DNA from: Muricomes intestini
GTDB taxonomy: Bacteria; Bacillota; Clostridia; Lachnospirales; Lachnospiraceae
Assembly (NCBI RefSeq): GCF_004346165.1
Contig: NZ_SLZZ01000013.1
Coordinates: 32,639 to 96,638, forward strand
Direction of reading: 5' to 3'
DNA: 64,000 nt
The notes under the pieces are model-generated. The model was not told the origin of the DNA, searched no databases, and saw nothing but the letters and a program-made list of their open reading frames with translations. Of this stretch, positions 34,749-43,949 are shown one piece after another (position 1 is the stretch's first letter; the number at the start of each line of letters is the position of its first letter). A program made the position numbers and the translations under genes.

Positions 34749-34823
34749 ATCTATTTGGCGAGAACCAAGCAGCGAGGAAACCGTAGGTTTCGGAGCTTGG
34801 TTCTGAATAGTTGCAATAATATA
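34749..34823. repeat. Dispersed palindromic repeat, copy 1
   Basis: A 75-base element starting ATCTATTTGGCGAGAACC folds into a long hairpin: CTATT with AATAG, AGAACCAAGC with GCTTGGTTCT, and GAAACC with GGTTTC around GTA. A second copy lies at 56255-56325. Differences between copies fall mostly in paired positions and keep pairing. It sits eight bases after the stop of a rightward gene and 40 bases from the stop of the convergent permease gene. Transposase genes are absent, so it is a REP- or MITE-like unit. Confidence 0.75.
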
Positions 34824-34863
34824 ATGATACCAGGGTCCCAAGTTTATGCAGTAATGCAAAAAT

Positions 34864-35853
34864 TTACTGCAGGCTTTCATTTCTAATATTTCTTTGTTCT
34901 GCTTTTGCAATGTATTTACTTCTTATACTGTCAAGAAATACTGCAAGGAAGATAATTGCCGCAGATATCAGCGGCTGCTTATACAAGTCAACCTGCATAA
35001 ATACAAGTCCGGCCTGAATCATTTGAATCATTACCGCACCCAGCACTACGCCGGGAAACACCTTGCCAACGCCTCCCGAGAGACTTGCTCCACCCAGTAC
35101 TGCCGCTGCAATCGCATTGAACTCTTCGCCCTTTCCAAATGCAGCGTTAACAATTCCAATCTGGGCTACGGATACAATGCCTCCGATACCTGCAAATAAA
35201 GCTGACATCACATAGCATGTAAACAGAACTTTTTTTGTATTAATTCCCGCTTTTCTTGCCTCTTCCACATCATTTCCTACCGCATAAATCTGTCTGCCAA
35301 GTTTTGTTTTTTCCAAAAACAAAACTCCGAATATAATGATCACAGCAAAAATAATAATTGGCATTGGAATACCCAGAACTGCTTTTGAGCCCATGGAAGT
35401 TATAATCTTGGGCAGCTTCACCGACTCAGACCGGGTCATCAACAGACCCACGGCTTTTACAAATACCATCATACCCAGAGTTGTGATAAATGGTAATATA
35501 CCCAAAATAACAATAAAAAAAGCATTGAGCACACCAACCAGCACCGCTGCCAACAGACCTATGATTATTGCCAAAGCAGTAGGCATCCCTAATTTTTGAA
35601 CCGCCAGCCCGGTGACAGCCGCGGACAAATACATCACAGATCCTATGGATAAGTCAATTCCACCTGTTAACAATACAAACATAATTCCAATGGCTATAAT
35701 TCCAACATAGGAGGAGGATACCACTATGTTCTTAAAAGAATCCACGCTAATGAATTTTGGTGAGAAAATACCAAATATTAAGAAGATTACAATAAATAAG
35801 ATAATCGGAATATTTCTTAACACAAACATTTTTATACTTTTATTCCTGATCAT
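34864..35853 (-). CDS. Ribose-type ABC transporter permease (RbsC family), second permease
   Basis: A 329-residue membrane protein with about ten hydrophobic segments and RbsC landmarks (GIMFVLLTGGIDLSIGSV near residue 57; AAVLGGASLSGGVGK near 253). It starts immediately after the ATPase stop (TAA then ATG), so translation is coupled. The operon encodes another permease of the same family (37388-38485). Importers of this class usually use a homodimer, so the two may form a heterodimer or two alternative channels. It is last in the ABC operon. Confidence 0.88.
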   Translation of the reverse strand: MIRNKSIKMFVLRNIPIILFIVIFLIFGIFSPKFISVDSFKNIVVSSSYVGIIAIGIMFVLLTGGIDLSIGSVMYLSAAVTGLAVQKLGMPTALAIIIGLLAAVLVGVLNAFFIVILGILPFITTLGMMVFVKAVGLLMTRSESVKLPKIITSMGSKAVLGIPMPIIIFAVIIIFGVLFLEKTKLGRQIYAVGNDVEEARKAGINTKKVLFTCYVMSALFAGIGGIVSVAQIGIVNAAFGKGEEFNAIAAAVLGGASLSGGVGKVFPGVVLGAVMIQMIQAGLVFMQVDLYKQPLISAAIIFLAVFLDSIRSKYIAKAEQRNIRNESLQ

Positions 35854-37386
35854 TTATCTCACCCCCCTTTCCGCCTTACCCTCTGTCTGGTTAAATGCTG
35901 CTTTCAGAATGTTTTCTTTGTCAAACTCTTCTCTTGTAAGTTCTCCGTGAATTTCTCCATTTCCCATGACCAATATTCTGTCACAAATTCCCATTAATTC
36001 TTCAAGCTCAGAAGATATCACCCATACAGCTTTACCTTCCGCTGCCAGTTGATTGATGATATTGTATACTTCGTATTTTGCGCCTACGTCAATTCCTCTC
36101 GTAGGCTCATCCACAATAAACACTTCCGGATCAGCAAGCAGCCACTTTCCGATAACCACCTTCTGCTGGTTCCCCCCGCTCATGCTTTTTGCCGGATTAT
36201 TCTCAATGGGAGGGCACTTTACCTTTAATTGATCTACAATAGTATCTGCTTTACTTCTGACACATTCTTCATTGACAATTTTAAGCCTTCCTTTCGCACT
36301 GGAGGGTACAGAGACCAATGATAAGTTGTCTAAAATGGAAAACTCCATTAACAGTCCCTCTTCCCGCCTGTTTTCTGTTACAAATGCCATTTTATGCTCA
36401 ATCGCTTTCTGCGGATTATGTTTTTCTGTCTTTTCCCCGTTGATGATTATTTCTCCTGTTTCATAGGGGTCTAATCCATATATAATCCTGGCCAGCTCAC
36501 TTCGGCCCGACCCCATCAGTCCAAACATTCCAACTACTTCACCTTTATATATATCCATATTAATATTATGTACAATTCCACTCTGAGACAGACCTTTCAC
36601 ACTTAGTGCAGCCTCTTTCGACGGCTGATTCGTTTTAGTGGGATATAATTGATTGATTTCTCTGCCGATCATAGATTGAATCATCCTGTCAATTGTATAA
36701 TTTTCTTTTTTATCCCTGTCCGTGATACATCCGTCACGTAAAACAATAATTTGGTCTGACAACTTTTCCACGTCCGCCAAAATGTGAGAAATATAGATAA
36801 TAGATTTTCCTTCTTCCTTTAGCTTATCAATAATTCCAAATAATTTCTCTGTCTCCTTATTTGTCAGAGAAGTGGTGGGTTCATCAAAAATCAAAATCTT
36901 AGGCTCCGAAGACAATGCCTTTGCAATTTCCACCAGCTGACGCTCTCCAGGAGATAACTTTTCAACAATTGTATCCACCGAAACATGTAAATCTACTGCT
37001 TCTAAAGCTTTATCCACTCGACTGCTCATCTCACTTTTTTTGATAAGCGGCAAGACCCCCATTTTCGGAAACGAATCAATAAACACATTGTCATTGATAC
37101 TTAAATTGGTAAACAGGTTCAGCTCCTGATGTATAAATGCAATCCCCGCTTTTTTTGCGTCAGAGGGTCGTGTGGGCCTGTACGGTTCTCCGTTTATATA
37201 CAGTTCGCCGCTGTCTGCCGGTAAAATCCCGCCTACAATATTCATCAGGGTTGATTTTCCGGCGCCATTTTCTCCGATCAGACTTAGCAGCTCACCTTTT
37301 TTTAAACCCAGCGTCACGTCTTTCAGTGCCGGAATTCCGAAAAAGCTTTTTGCTATATTCTGTAATTCTAATACATATTCACTCAT
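35854..37386 (-). CDS. Ribose-type ABC transporter ATP-binding protein (RbsA family)
   Basis: A 510-residue tandem ATPase. Domain 1 has Walker A GENGAGKST, signature LSPGERQLVEIAKAL and Walker B LIFDEPT. Domain 2 has the usual altered P-loop GLMGSGRSEL, signature MSGGNQQKVVIGKWL and DEPTRGID. The ATG at 37386 is one base after the stop of the upstream permease gene and gives the expected N-terminus MSEYVLEL; a longer reading to 37404 overlaps that gene. It energises uptake of the substrate of module D together with permeases 37388-38485 and 34864-35853. Confidence 0.92.
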   Translation of the reverse strand: MSEYVLELQNIAKSFFGIPALKDVTLGLKKGELLSLIGENGAGKSTLMNIVGGILPADSGELYINGEPYRPTRPSDAKKAGIAFIHQELNLFTNLSINDNVFIDSFPKMGVLPLIKKSEMSSRVDKALEAVDLHVSVDTIVEKLSPGERQLVEIAKALSSEPKILIFDEPTTSLTNKETEKLFGIIDKLKEEGKSIIYISHILADVEKLSDQIIVLRDGCITDRDKKENYTIDRMIQSMIGREINQLYPTKTNQPSKEAALSVKGLSQSGIVHNINMDIYKGEVVGMFGLMGSGRSELARIIYGLDPYETGEIIINGEKTEKHNPQKAIEHKMAFVTENRREEGLLMEFSILDNLSLVSVPSSAKGRLKIVNEECVRSKADTIVDQLKVKCPPIENNPAKSMSGGNQQKVVIGKWLLADPEVFIVDEPTRGIDVGAKYEVYNIINQLAAEGKAVWVISSELEELMGICDRILVMGNGEIHGELTREEFDKENILKAAFNQTEGKAERGVR

Positions 37387-37387
37387 A

Positions 37388-38485
37388 TTAAACACCTGCC
37401 CCATTCACAATCGACATCCTAGTCATTAATTTTGTTCTGATTACATCAAGGAACGCTGCCGCTAAAATAACAAGTCCTTTCACAATATTAATTGTAAAAT
37501 ATGATAAATTGAACAGATTCAATGTATTAAACAGTAGTGTAAAGAAAAACACACCAAACAAAGTCCATATTACCTTTCCTTTTCCGCCTGATAAGCTTGT
37601 TCCTCCAATAATCGCGGCCCCGACAATATCCATCATAATGTCTTCTCCCAACGTAGGCCGTCCCATACCCAATCTTGCGGAGTAAATTGCTGAACCTGCC
37701 GCTGCACAGAATCCACTCATTGCGTAACAGAATAGTGTTACTTTTTTTGTGGGAACTCCAGAAACAATACTTGCTACCTCATTTTCACCCGTCGCATATA
37801 TCCATTTTCCAAGCACCATCTTTGCTAAAATAAAGTGTGCTGCCAATGCGATTACAACCACAAAAATAGCCGCATAAGGAATAAATCCCAGAGATTTTCT
37901 TCCAAATGCTGAAAAGCTTTCCGGCAATCCCATGATATTTCTCGACTGTGTAAGATAGATTGCAAATGACAGTAAAAACATCTGCGTTACTAATGTAACC
38001 ATAAATGGAGGCATTTTGAATTTTGCAACAAAGAACCCATTAAATAATCCTATGAGAGTTCCGATTATCAACATAACACATATGCTGACAGGCACTGCAG
38101 CTGCACTGCCCGCAAGCGGCCCTCCATTTTCATTAATCAGCCATCCCCAAAGAGGCGTCCCCTCAAAAATTGCCGGATCGAAGGAACTACTCATCAAAGC
38201 TGTGCCTATTACGCTCGTTACCCCTATGATCGATACCTGGGACAAGTCAATACCACCAAGAAGCAATACAAAAGTCTGCCCAATCGCAATGACCAGCAAC
38301 GGCCAAAGATTAGATAATAAATTTAGCAGGTTGCTTTTTGAAATAATTCTAGGTGCAAGAGGAATCACACAGACAAAGTAAATCAGACTCATAATCAATA
38401 TAAAATATTCCGATAAGAATACCCCCTGTATTATTTGTTTTGCTGATTTCTTTTGTCTGTGTGTTTCAGATTTTAATGCACTCAT
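37388..38485 (-). CDS. Ribose-type ABC transporter permease (RbsC family), first permease
   Basis: A 365-residue membrane protein longer than its partner, with a cytosolic basic N-terminus (HRQKKSAKQ) and an enlarged extracellular loop around residues 95-130 (SSFDPAIFEGTPLWGWLINENGG region). RbsC motifs are present (GQTFVLLLGGIDLSQVS; AAIIGGTSLSGGKGK). The ATG at 38485 follows GGAGG by seven bases; the reading from 38521 has no such site. It is the second gene of the operon binding protein - permease - ATPase - permease. Confidence 0.88.
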   Translation of the reverse strand: MSALKSETHRQKKSAKQIIQGVFLSEYFILIMSLIYFVCVIPLAPRIISKSNLLNLLSNLWPLLVIAIGQTFVLLLGGIDLSQVSIIGVTSVIGTALMSSSFDPAIFEGTPLWGWLINENGGPLAGSAAAVPVSICVMLIIGTLIGLFNGFFVAKFKMPPFMVTLVTQMFLLSFAIYLTQSRNIMGLPESFSAFGRKSLGFIPYAAIFVVVIALAAHFILAKMVLGKWIYATGENEVASIVSGVPTKKVTLFCYAMSGFCAAAGSAIYSARLGMGRPTLGEDIMMDIVGAAIIGGTSLSGGKGKVIWTLFGVFFFTLLFNTLNLFNLSYFTINIVKGLVILAAAFLDVIRTKLMTRMSIVNGAGV

Positions 38486-38604
38486 AACATAACCTCCATT
38501 AATACCTTGGAGCCGCCGCAAAACAGAACGTTATACTGAATATTGCATACATTAAATATGCAATATCCGGTGAGAAAATTCTATTTTACGGCAGCTCCCG
38601 GCTT

Positions 38605-39669
38605 TTATTGTTCTCTTATAACATTTCCCCACATATCCATTCTTTTTTCCTTAAGATTGCCTTGTGTAAGTGCAAATCCCGGGTCTTCACGGATTTCATC
38701 CGGCTGTGTCTCACCTGCTTCAATCGCATCTAAGAGACCGCTGATTGCCAGGTCAGCCTCATTATATACATCCTGGACTCCTGTTCCTTCAATCATGCCT
38801 TCGTCAATAAGTTCTCCGGCTGTTGCATCTCCATCCAGGCCGCCCATAATTACATGGCCTTCTTCACCGACTTTCACCCACTTTCCTAATGGTTCAAGTA
38901 CAGATTGAATAGTCGGGAACAGGAAATCGGAAGATGTAAATATGAAATCGACATCTGGAGTTGCCTGTACCGCACTTTGCAGATTTGCAAGTGCTGTTGC
39001 CGCATCCCATTCTGTAGGTACTTCAATTGCCTCGTTAAAGATTTCCGGTTTCTTTTCAATTGCAGTATAAAAGCCCTCTTTACGTGCAATTGCATTTGGA
39101 TCTCCAAGATCTCCGACCATAATAAGAGGTGTCAGCTTTTCCCCGGTTTTATCAAATTTCTTTTCTGCTTCTTCGACCATATAGTCTACACAGGCTTCCG
39201 CAACTGTTGCATTGTCACAAACTACAGTGATATTTGCACCTTCATCACTTGTTGGCGGCCTGTTAAAAATAACAATGGGGATATCAGCATTATTTGCTTC
39301 CTTTGTAACTGCAACCGCTGTATCGCCATCTTTGGGGATTACAATAATTCCATCCACATCCTGCGTAATGACATCTTTTACTTGTTCCAGCTGTTTGTTG
39401 GCATCTCCCTGGCAATTTGTCTCAATTACCTTGATCCCCTGTTCTTCCAAAGTATCGACTATCGCCTCATGCGCCGCCACCCAGAATTCAGTCTCCAGAT
39501 CCTCTGTGCAAAGTGCTATTGTCTTACTTCCGCCGTCATCGTTGCTGCTGGTACTGCTGGTGCCGCCCGAACTGCCGCCGGTGCTTTCTTCGCTTTTTTT
39601 ATCGGCACATCCGACAAACATTGTTGCCAGCATTGTAAGTGCCAATAAAATACTTACACGTTTTTTCAT
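38605..39669 (-). CDS. Sugar ABC transporter substrate-binding lipoprotein (periplasmic-binding-4 family)
   Basis: A 354-residue lipoprotein: signal peptide ending in the lipobox MFVGC (Cys at about 21), a Ser/Gly-rich linker of about 25 residues, then an RbsB-type binding fold (TIALCTEDLETEFWVAAHEAI, then VIVIPKDGDTAVAVTKEA). It opens the ABC operon and is the transport receptor of module D. GGAGG lies nine bases before the start. The ligand is not readable from sequence; the neighbouring catabolic operon suggests a sugar alcohol or unusual pentose/tetrose. Confidence 0.9.
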   Translation of the reverse strand: MKKRVSILLALTMLATMFVGCADKKSEESTGGSSGGTSSTSSNDDGGSKTIALCTEDLETEFWVAAHEAIVDTLEEQGIKVIETNCQGDANKQLEQVKDVITQDVDGIIVIPKDGDTAVAVTKEANNADIPIVIFNRPPTSDEGANITVVCDNATVAEACVDYMVEEAEKKFDKTGEKLTPLIMVGDLGDPNAIARKEGFYTAIEKKPEIFNEAIEVPTEWDAATALANLQSAVQATPDVDFIFTSSDFLFPTIQSVLEPLGKWVKVGEEGHVIMGGLDGDATAGELIDEGMIEGTGVQDVYNEADLAISGLLDAIEAGETQPDEIREDPGFALTQGNLKEKRMDMWGNVIREQ

Positions 39670-39711
39670 AATCTTTTACCTCCATTTTTTATGATAATTT
39701 TCTATAGACTG

Positions 39712-39778
39712 AGTATAATAAATTCGAGGAATTTTCAAAAGGCAGATTTTTTTAGAAAGAGAATGTGGATTTTTTTAG
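39712..39778 (-). promoter_or_regulatory. ABC operon promoter with A-tract direct repeats
   Basis: On the minus strand the 11-mer CTAAAAAAATC occurs twice (39745-39755 and 39768-39778), 23 bases apart, upstream of a TATACT -10 box (39712-39717) that lacks a good -35. The spacing and position suit two subunits of an AraC-type activator. The same type of element precedes the catabolic operon (28922-28960), linking both to the response regulator at 28957-30570. Confidence 0.55.
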
Positions 39779-39808
39779 AGATGTTCAGACAAGATTTGAC
39801 CCCCATAC

Positions 39809-39834
39809 AAAAAGGCTGCCCCAAAGGACAGCCC
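39809..39834 (-). terminator. Terminator after the GH13 gene
   Basis: On the minus strand GGCTGTCC and GGGCAGCC pair (one G-U) around TTTG and are followed by TTTTTG. It lies 12 bases after the stop at 39846 and isolates the amylase-like gene from the ABC operon promoter. Confidence 0.85.
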
Positions 39835-39845
39835 TGCCTGTATTA

Positions 39846-41924
39846 CTACTGTTTTAAAAATATATCTTCCTTATGCCCTGTCTTGTTGTTCATTGTCCGC
39901 ATCACAACAGCCGAATGCCGTCCAATATTCAGTACTATCTCTCCATCTATAACAAGATATTCATCAGGCTCTATTGTATATCCGTCCTCATAAGAGTATA
40001 CTAGGCGCTCCATGCGCCCTATCACAGGAACTTCTGCCTGCCACACGGGAACTGTAATTTCCCTTAGGTCTTTACTGTTGTTCAAAATTACTACAATCTG
40101 TTCATCATCTTTAAACCTGCTATATGCCAGAATGTTCCGCTCCCAGAACAGCATCCTCAGCGATCCTGTTTTTATCGGCTTTTCGTTCGTGTGTATACTG
40201 ATAAGTTTTTTATGAAACTCCAACATTTCTTTATCTTCATTCCCCCAAGGATATGTTCTGCGGTTGTCAGGATCAGTAAAGCCGCACAAGCTGACTTCAT
40301 CTCCATAATATACTGCAGGTGCTCCTACCCAGGTCATCTGCATAACAACAGCGATTCTCATGACAGCCTTGTTCACGCCTTCTTCCGCTGCTTTATAACC
40401 TAGCTGCTGCACCCTCCCAACAATATGATTCGTACGGGTAAGAAAACGGGAATGGTCATGATTGGACAATTCATTCATCGCTGTTTGGAGTGACGGAGTA
40501 AGCATATTTGACATAAAATGGCTCATTATGTTTACAAAATTATCCGCATTCCCCCAAAGATCCATGCGCCGCTCATCACTATGCTTTTCCATGCCGGTTA
40601 GAAACCAGGTTACCGGCTCCATAAATGCATCATAATTCATGATACTATCCCATTCATCCCCATGCAGCCACTCTGTCGGGTCACCATAATGCTCGGCAAG
40701 GATCAGCGCGTCCGGATTTGCCTCTTTCACTTCTTTCCGGAAATGCTTCCAAAACAAGTGGTTATATTCGTTGCTGTAGCCTAAATCTGCCGCCACATCC
40801 AGCCGCCATCCATCTACATTAAAGGGCGGCGACACCCATTTTTTTGCAATATATATAATATAACTCACAAGCATTTTAGAATCTTCATAGTTGAGCTTCG
40901 GGAGTGTATCATGGCCCCACCAGCCTTCATACTCTGAATTGTAGGGCCATGCGGAGTCATTTTCATTATAAAAGTGAAAAAAACTGCGGAACGGGCTGTC
41001 CGCACTGACATATGCACCTTTTTCATAACTCTCCTGCTGCTCATAAATCCGCTCCCTGTCCAACCATTTATTGAAAGAGCCACAGTGATTAAATACTCCG
41101 TCCAAAATCACACGCATTCCACGACTATGCATCGCTTCCACCAACTTGATAAACAATGCATTACTTGCCTCCAGATTAATCCGGTCACCGGTTCTCTTCT
41201 GGTATTTAGTCGCGGTTATATTGTCTGTATCCGATTCAAAAAGAGTATCACCGCCATCTGCCACAATTCTTCCAAAATGTGGGTCAATGTAATCATAATC
41301 CTGAATATCATACTTATGGTTGGAGGGAGAAACAAACAGTGGATTAAAGTATATCACCTCTACCCCAAGTTCTTCCAGATAGTCCAGCTTATCCATAACC
41401 CCCTGCAGGTCCCCGCCATAAAACCGGTGGATATCTTGGACCGCGGGCGGGCTGCTCCAATCCTTTACTTTCTCACTTGGCTGTCCTATGTATATATATT
41501 CCCTGTCCTCCACATCATTTGCAGTATCACCATTATAAAAGCGGTCCACGAATATCTGATATATGACAGCACCCTTGGCCCAGTCAGGCGTGGAAAACCC
41601 CGGAACAATAGTAAAATCATATAATTTTATAATTTCTCCTGCTGCGCCGCAGCGGTTATAGTAACAGACTTCCGCTGCTTTCCGTATTTCAAAACAGTAG
41701 GAAAACGGCTCAGAGCTCAGCTGCCATTCTATTTCATAATAGTCAAACACACCCCTGGTGTATGACTTCTTCATTTGATATTTTCCGTTTTCAGCAAAAA
41801 GGTACACTTCATCTGTATCATCCTTAGCTGTTCGGAATTTAAGGCGTACCTTTTCATATTCTTCTGGCTCCGGAGGAAAGCGGTAGTCGGATGTTCCATC
41901 ACAGAACAATGCGTCTTTATTCAT
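39846..41924 (-). CDS. GH13 alpha-glucan hydrolase (neopullulanase/cyclomaltodextrinase type)
   Basis: A 692-residue cytosolic enzyme (no signal peptide) that should hydrolyse alpha-1,4 links of maltodextrins, cyclodextrins or pullulan. The N-terminal 140 residues look like a CBM34-type beta domain. The barrel shows all conserved regions: DGVFNHCG (I), GWRLDVAADLG with the nucleophile Asp (II), LILAEHYGD with the acid Glu (III) and ELSNHDHSRFLTR (IV). A C-terminal beta domain follows. The ATG at 41924 has AAAGGAG six bases upstream; readings further up run into intergenic hairpins. It stands alone between ftsH and the ABC operon with its own terminator. Confidence 0.9.
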   Translation of the reverse strand: MNKDALFCDGTSDYRFPPEPEEYEKVRLKFRTAKDDTDEVYLFAENGKYQMKKSYTRGVFDYYEIEWQLSSEPFSYCFEIRKAAEVCYYNRCGAAGEIIKLYDFTIVPGFSTPDWAKGAVIYQIFVDRFYNGDTANDVEDREYIYIGQPSEKVKDWSSPPAVQDIHRFYGGDLQGVMDKLDYLEELGVEVIYFNPLFVSPSNHKYDIQDYDYIDPHFGRIVADGGDTLFESDTDNITATKYQKRTGDRINLEASNALFIKLVEAMHSRGMRVILDGVFNHCGSFNKWLDRERIYEQQESYEKGAYVSADSPFRSFFHFYNENDSAWPYNSEYEGWWGHDTLPKLNYEDSKMLVSYIIYIAKKWVSPPFNVDGWRLDVAADLGYSNEYNHLFWKHFRKEVKEANPDALILAEHYGDPTEWLHGDEWDSIMNYDAFMEPVTWFLTGMEKHSDERRMDLWGNADNFVNIMSHFMSNMLTPSLQTAMNELSNHDHSRFLTRTNHIVGRVQQLGYKAAEEGVNKAVMRIAVVMQMTWVGAPAVYYGDEVSLCGFTDPDNRRTYPWGNEDKEMLEFHKKLISIHTNEKPIKTGSLRMLFWERNILAYSRFKDDEQIVVILNNSKDLREITVPVWQAEVPVIGRMERLVYSYEDGYTIEPDEYLVIDGEIVLNIGRHSAVVMRTMNNKTGHKEDIFLKQ

Positions 41925-41937
41925 AAAAATCTCCTTT

Positions 41938-41973
41938 GGGGCAAGCACTTTCCACATGGATAGTACTTGCCCC
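41938..41973 (-). promoter_or_regulatory. Leader hairpin directly before the GH13 ribosome binding site
   Basis: On the minus strand GGGGCAAGTACT pairs with AGTGCTTGCCCC (12 pairs, one wobble) with a loop of about 12. AAAGGAG follows at once, then six bases and the start codon. No T run follows on this strand, so it is not a terminator for the upstream genes; it may stabilise the mRNA or tune translation. On the plus strand ATTTTATTT follows it. Confidence 0.45.
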
Positions 41974-41999
41974 ATTTTATTTATTCGCGCGAGCAACGA

Positions 42000-42111
42000 G
42001 CCAAGCGCAAATGCTTGCATTTCCATTTGGCGACTTCCGCGAGGGTCAAAGACTCCGCAGCCTGCTGCGCTGCAAGTTTGATGCCCCGTCAAGCTTGCAG
42101 CGAGGTCTTTG
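42000..42111. repeat. Two stacked hairpins over the ftsH 3' end
   Basis: First hairpin (42000-42031): GCCAA with TTGGC and AAATGC with GCATTT. Second (42047-42111): CAAAGAC with GTCTTTG and CGCTGCAAG with CTTGCAGCG. The second covers the ftsH stop codon, so the last FtsH residues (KTSLQA) are encoded by it. It looks like an inserted palindromic element; no further copy was found in the window. It may protect or end the ftsH transcript, though no T run follows. Confidence 0.5.
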
Positions 42112-43930
42112 GCTCTTCAAACAGTGCTTCAAATTCGCTTCTGGTAATCTTTTCTTTCTCCAACAGCAACTGCGCACATGCTTCCAGAACAGAGTCATAT
42201 TCTTTTAATATAGCCTTTGCTTTCACGTAACACTCGTCTATAATACGCTTTACTTCTTCGTCAATGGTACTCGCTATCTTTTCGCCATATCCTCTCGAAG
42301 TGTGACCAAAATCACGTCCTATAAACACTTCGTCACTGTCATTATCGTAGTTGATCAGACCAAGGCGCTCGGACATACCGAACTTCATAATCATGGAACG
42401 GGCAATCGCTGTAGCCTGCTTGATATCCTGGGAAGCCCCTGTTGTGATATCGTCAAATATCTCTTCCTCTGCAATCCGGCCGCCCAGTGAAACTGTAATC
42501 TCCTGGAGCATATGGCCTTTCGTATTGAACATATCGTCCTTCTCCGGCAGCGGCATGGTATATCCCCCCGCGGCCCCGGTGGGAACAATAGAAACACTGT
42601 ACACAGGTCCCACATCCGGCAACACATGAAAGAGAATCGCGTGGCCGGATTCGTGATAAGCCGTAATCCTGCGTTCCTTCTCAGACACGATACGGCTTTT
42701 CTTCTCCGGCCCAATACCGACCTTTACAAATGCATGGCGGATATCCGCCTGCTCCAGATACACACGGCCTTCCTTTGCAGCTAAGATTGCCGCCTCATTT
42801 AAAAGGTTCTCCAAATCTGCCCCGGTAAATCCTGCTGTAGTCTGGGCAATCTGTTTTAAATCCACGTCATCGCCCAAGGGCTTATTCTTCGCATGTACTT
42901 TAAGAATTTCTTCCCTGCCGCCCACATCAGGCCTGCCTACAATCACATTTCTGTCAAATCGTCCCGGTCTTAAAATAGCCGGATCAAGAATATCTTTCCG
43001 GTTAGTTGCAGCCATAACGATAATGCCCTCATTGACTCCGAAACCGTCCATCTCTACAAGAAGCTGATTCAGAGTCTGCTCCCTTTCGTCGTGCCCTCCG
43101 CCGAGACCGCTTCCTCTGCGTCTGGCAACTGCATCAATTTCATCGATAAAAATAATACAGGGGGCATTTTTCTTTGCGTCCTGGAACAGGTCGCGGACAC
43201 GTGAGGCTCCCACACCTACGAACATCTCTACAAAGTCCGAACCGGAGATACTAAAGAAAGGAACTCCCGCCTCGCCTGCAACAGCCTTTGCGAGCAGCGT
43301 CTTTCCGGTTCCCGGAGGCCCCTCTAGGAGTACGCCTTTAGGAATCCTGGCGCCAACCTGGATATATTTTTTAGGTGTTCTGAGGAAATCTACAATCTCC
43401 TCCAGTTCTTCCTTTTCTTCCTTCAAACCCGCCACATCCGCAAAGGTTACCTTTTTATCAGATTCCGTGCTCATCCTTGCGCGGCTCTTTCCAAAATTCA
43501 TGGCCTTTGCGTTGGCTCCGCCTCCCTGGCGGTTCATAAGCATAAATATCAAGGTGACACCGAGAAGTGTGACAATCAGCGGTACCAAAAGCGAAGTAAC
43601 CCACGAATCCTGTGGTACATTGCGCAGATCATAATCTATGTCATACTTGTCCAGAAGTGTCTCTATATCTTTTATATCCGATACATTTACCTGTTTTATT
43701 GTCTCACTGTCCTTCATCTTTGCAGTTATAATTCCGGTAGGAACCTCTTTATTTGGCCTTATTGTGACGTCCTCAACATTACTGTCCTGCACTTCCTGCA
43801 CGAACCTTGGATACGTCATCTCCTGTTCCTTAATCTGCATCCTGTTGGTCAGCCAGAGCGCAAGGAAAATAATCAACATAAATGTCAGGAACGTGGCGCC
43901 TCCCGCGTTTTTATACTTCTTGTTGTTCAA
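42089..43930 (-). CDS. ftsH: ATP-dependent zinc metalloprotease FtsH
   Basis: A membrane-bound AAA+ protease of 613 residues that degrades misfolded and regulatory membrane proteins. Two transmembrane segments (about 9-27 and 106-125) flank the extracellular domain. The AAA module has Walker A GPPGTGKT, Walker [16 protein letters not shown] and the second region of homology ([19 protein letters not shown]). The protease site is HESGH, with the third zinc ligand in the following helical domain. The start is a TTG at 43930, with AAGGAG nine bases upstream; no ATG fits after the hpt stop at 43950. Gene order tilS-hpt-ftsH matches Bacillus. The C-terminus runs into a palindromic element. Confidence 0.95.
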   Translation of the reverse strand: MNNKKYKNAGGATFLTFMLIIFLALWLTNRMQIKEQEMTYPRFVQEVQDSNVEDVTIRPNKEVPTGIITAKMKDSETIKQVNVSDIKDIETLLDKYDIDYDLRNVPQDSWVTSLLVPLIVTLLGVTLIFMLMNRQGGGANAKAMNFGKSRARMSTESDKKVTFADVAGLKEEKEELEEIVDFLRTPKKYIQVGARIPKGVLLEGPPGTGKTLLAKAVAGEAGVPFFSISGSDFVEMFVGVGASRVRDLFQDAKKNAPCIIFIDEIDAVARRRGSGLGGGHDEREQTLNQLLVEMDGFGVNEGIIVMAATNRKDILDPAILRPGRFDRNVIVGRPDVGGREEILKVHAKNKPLGDDVDLKQIAQTTAGFTGADLENLLNEAAILAAKEGRVYLEQADIRHAFVKVGIGPEKKSRIVSEKERRITAYHESGHAILFHVLPDVGPVYSVSIVPTGAAGGYTMPLPEKDDMFNTKGHMLQEITVSLGGRIAEEEIFDDITTGASQDIKQATAIARSMIMKFGMSERLGLINYDNDSDEVFIGRDFGHTSRGYGEKIASTIDEEVKRIIDECYVKAKAILKEYDSVLEACAQLLLEKEKITRSEFEALFEEPKTSLQA

Positions 43931-43949
43931 TGATGTTAGCTCCTTCCTG

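Noticed and set aside
34749..34823. Repeat copy 1 as a rho-independent terminator
   Set aside because: Strong hairpin but no T tract on either strand; the second copy is likewise without one.
34722..34910. Leftward 62-codon frame containing GSRQID
   Set aside because: Encoded mostly by the dispersed palindromic repeat; the same GSRQID appears as a false extension of the SbcD-like gene at copy 2.
38905..39648. Rightward 247-codon open frame
   Set aside because: Opposite the substrate-binding lipoprotein gene; composition odd (Cys/Ile rich) and no motifs. Antisense shadow.
40974..41624. Rightward 216-codon open frame
   Set aside because: Opposite the GH13 gene, whose catalytic motifs fix the real strand.
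41938..41973. Terminator of ftsH
   Set aside because: On the minus strand the stem is followed by the GH13 ribosome binding site, not a T run.
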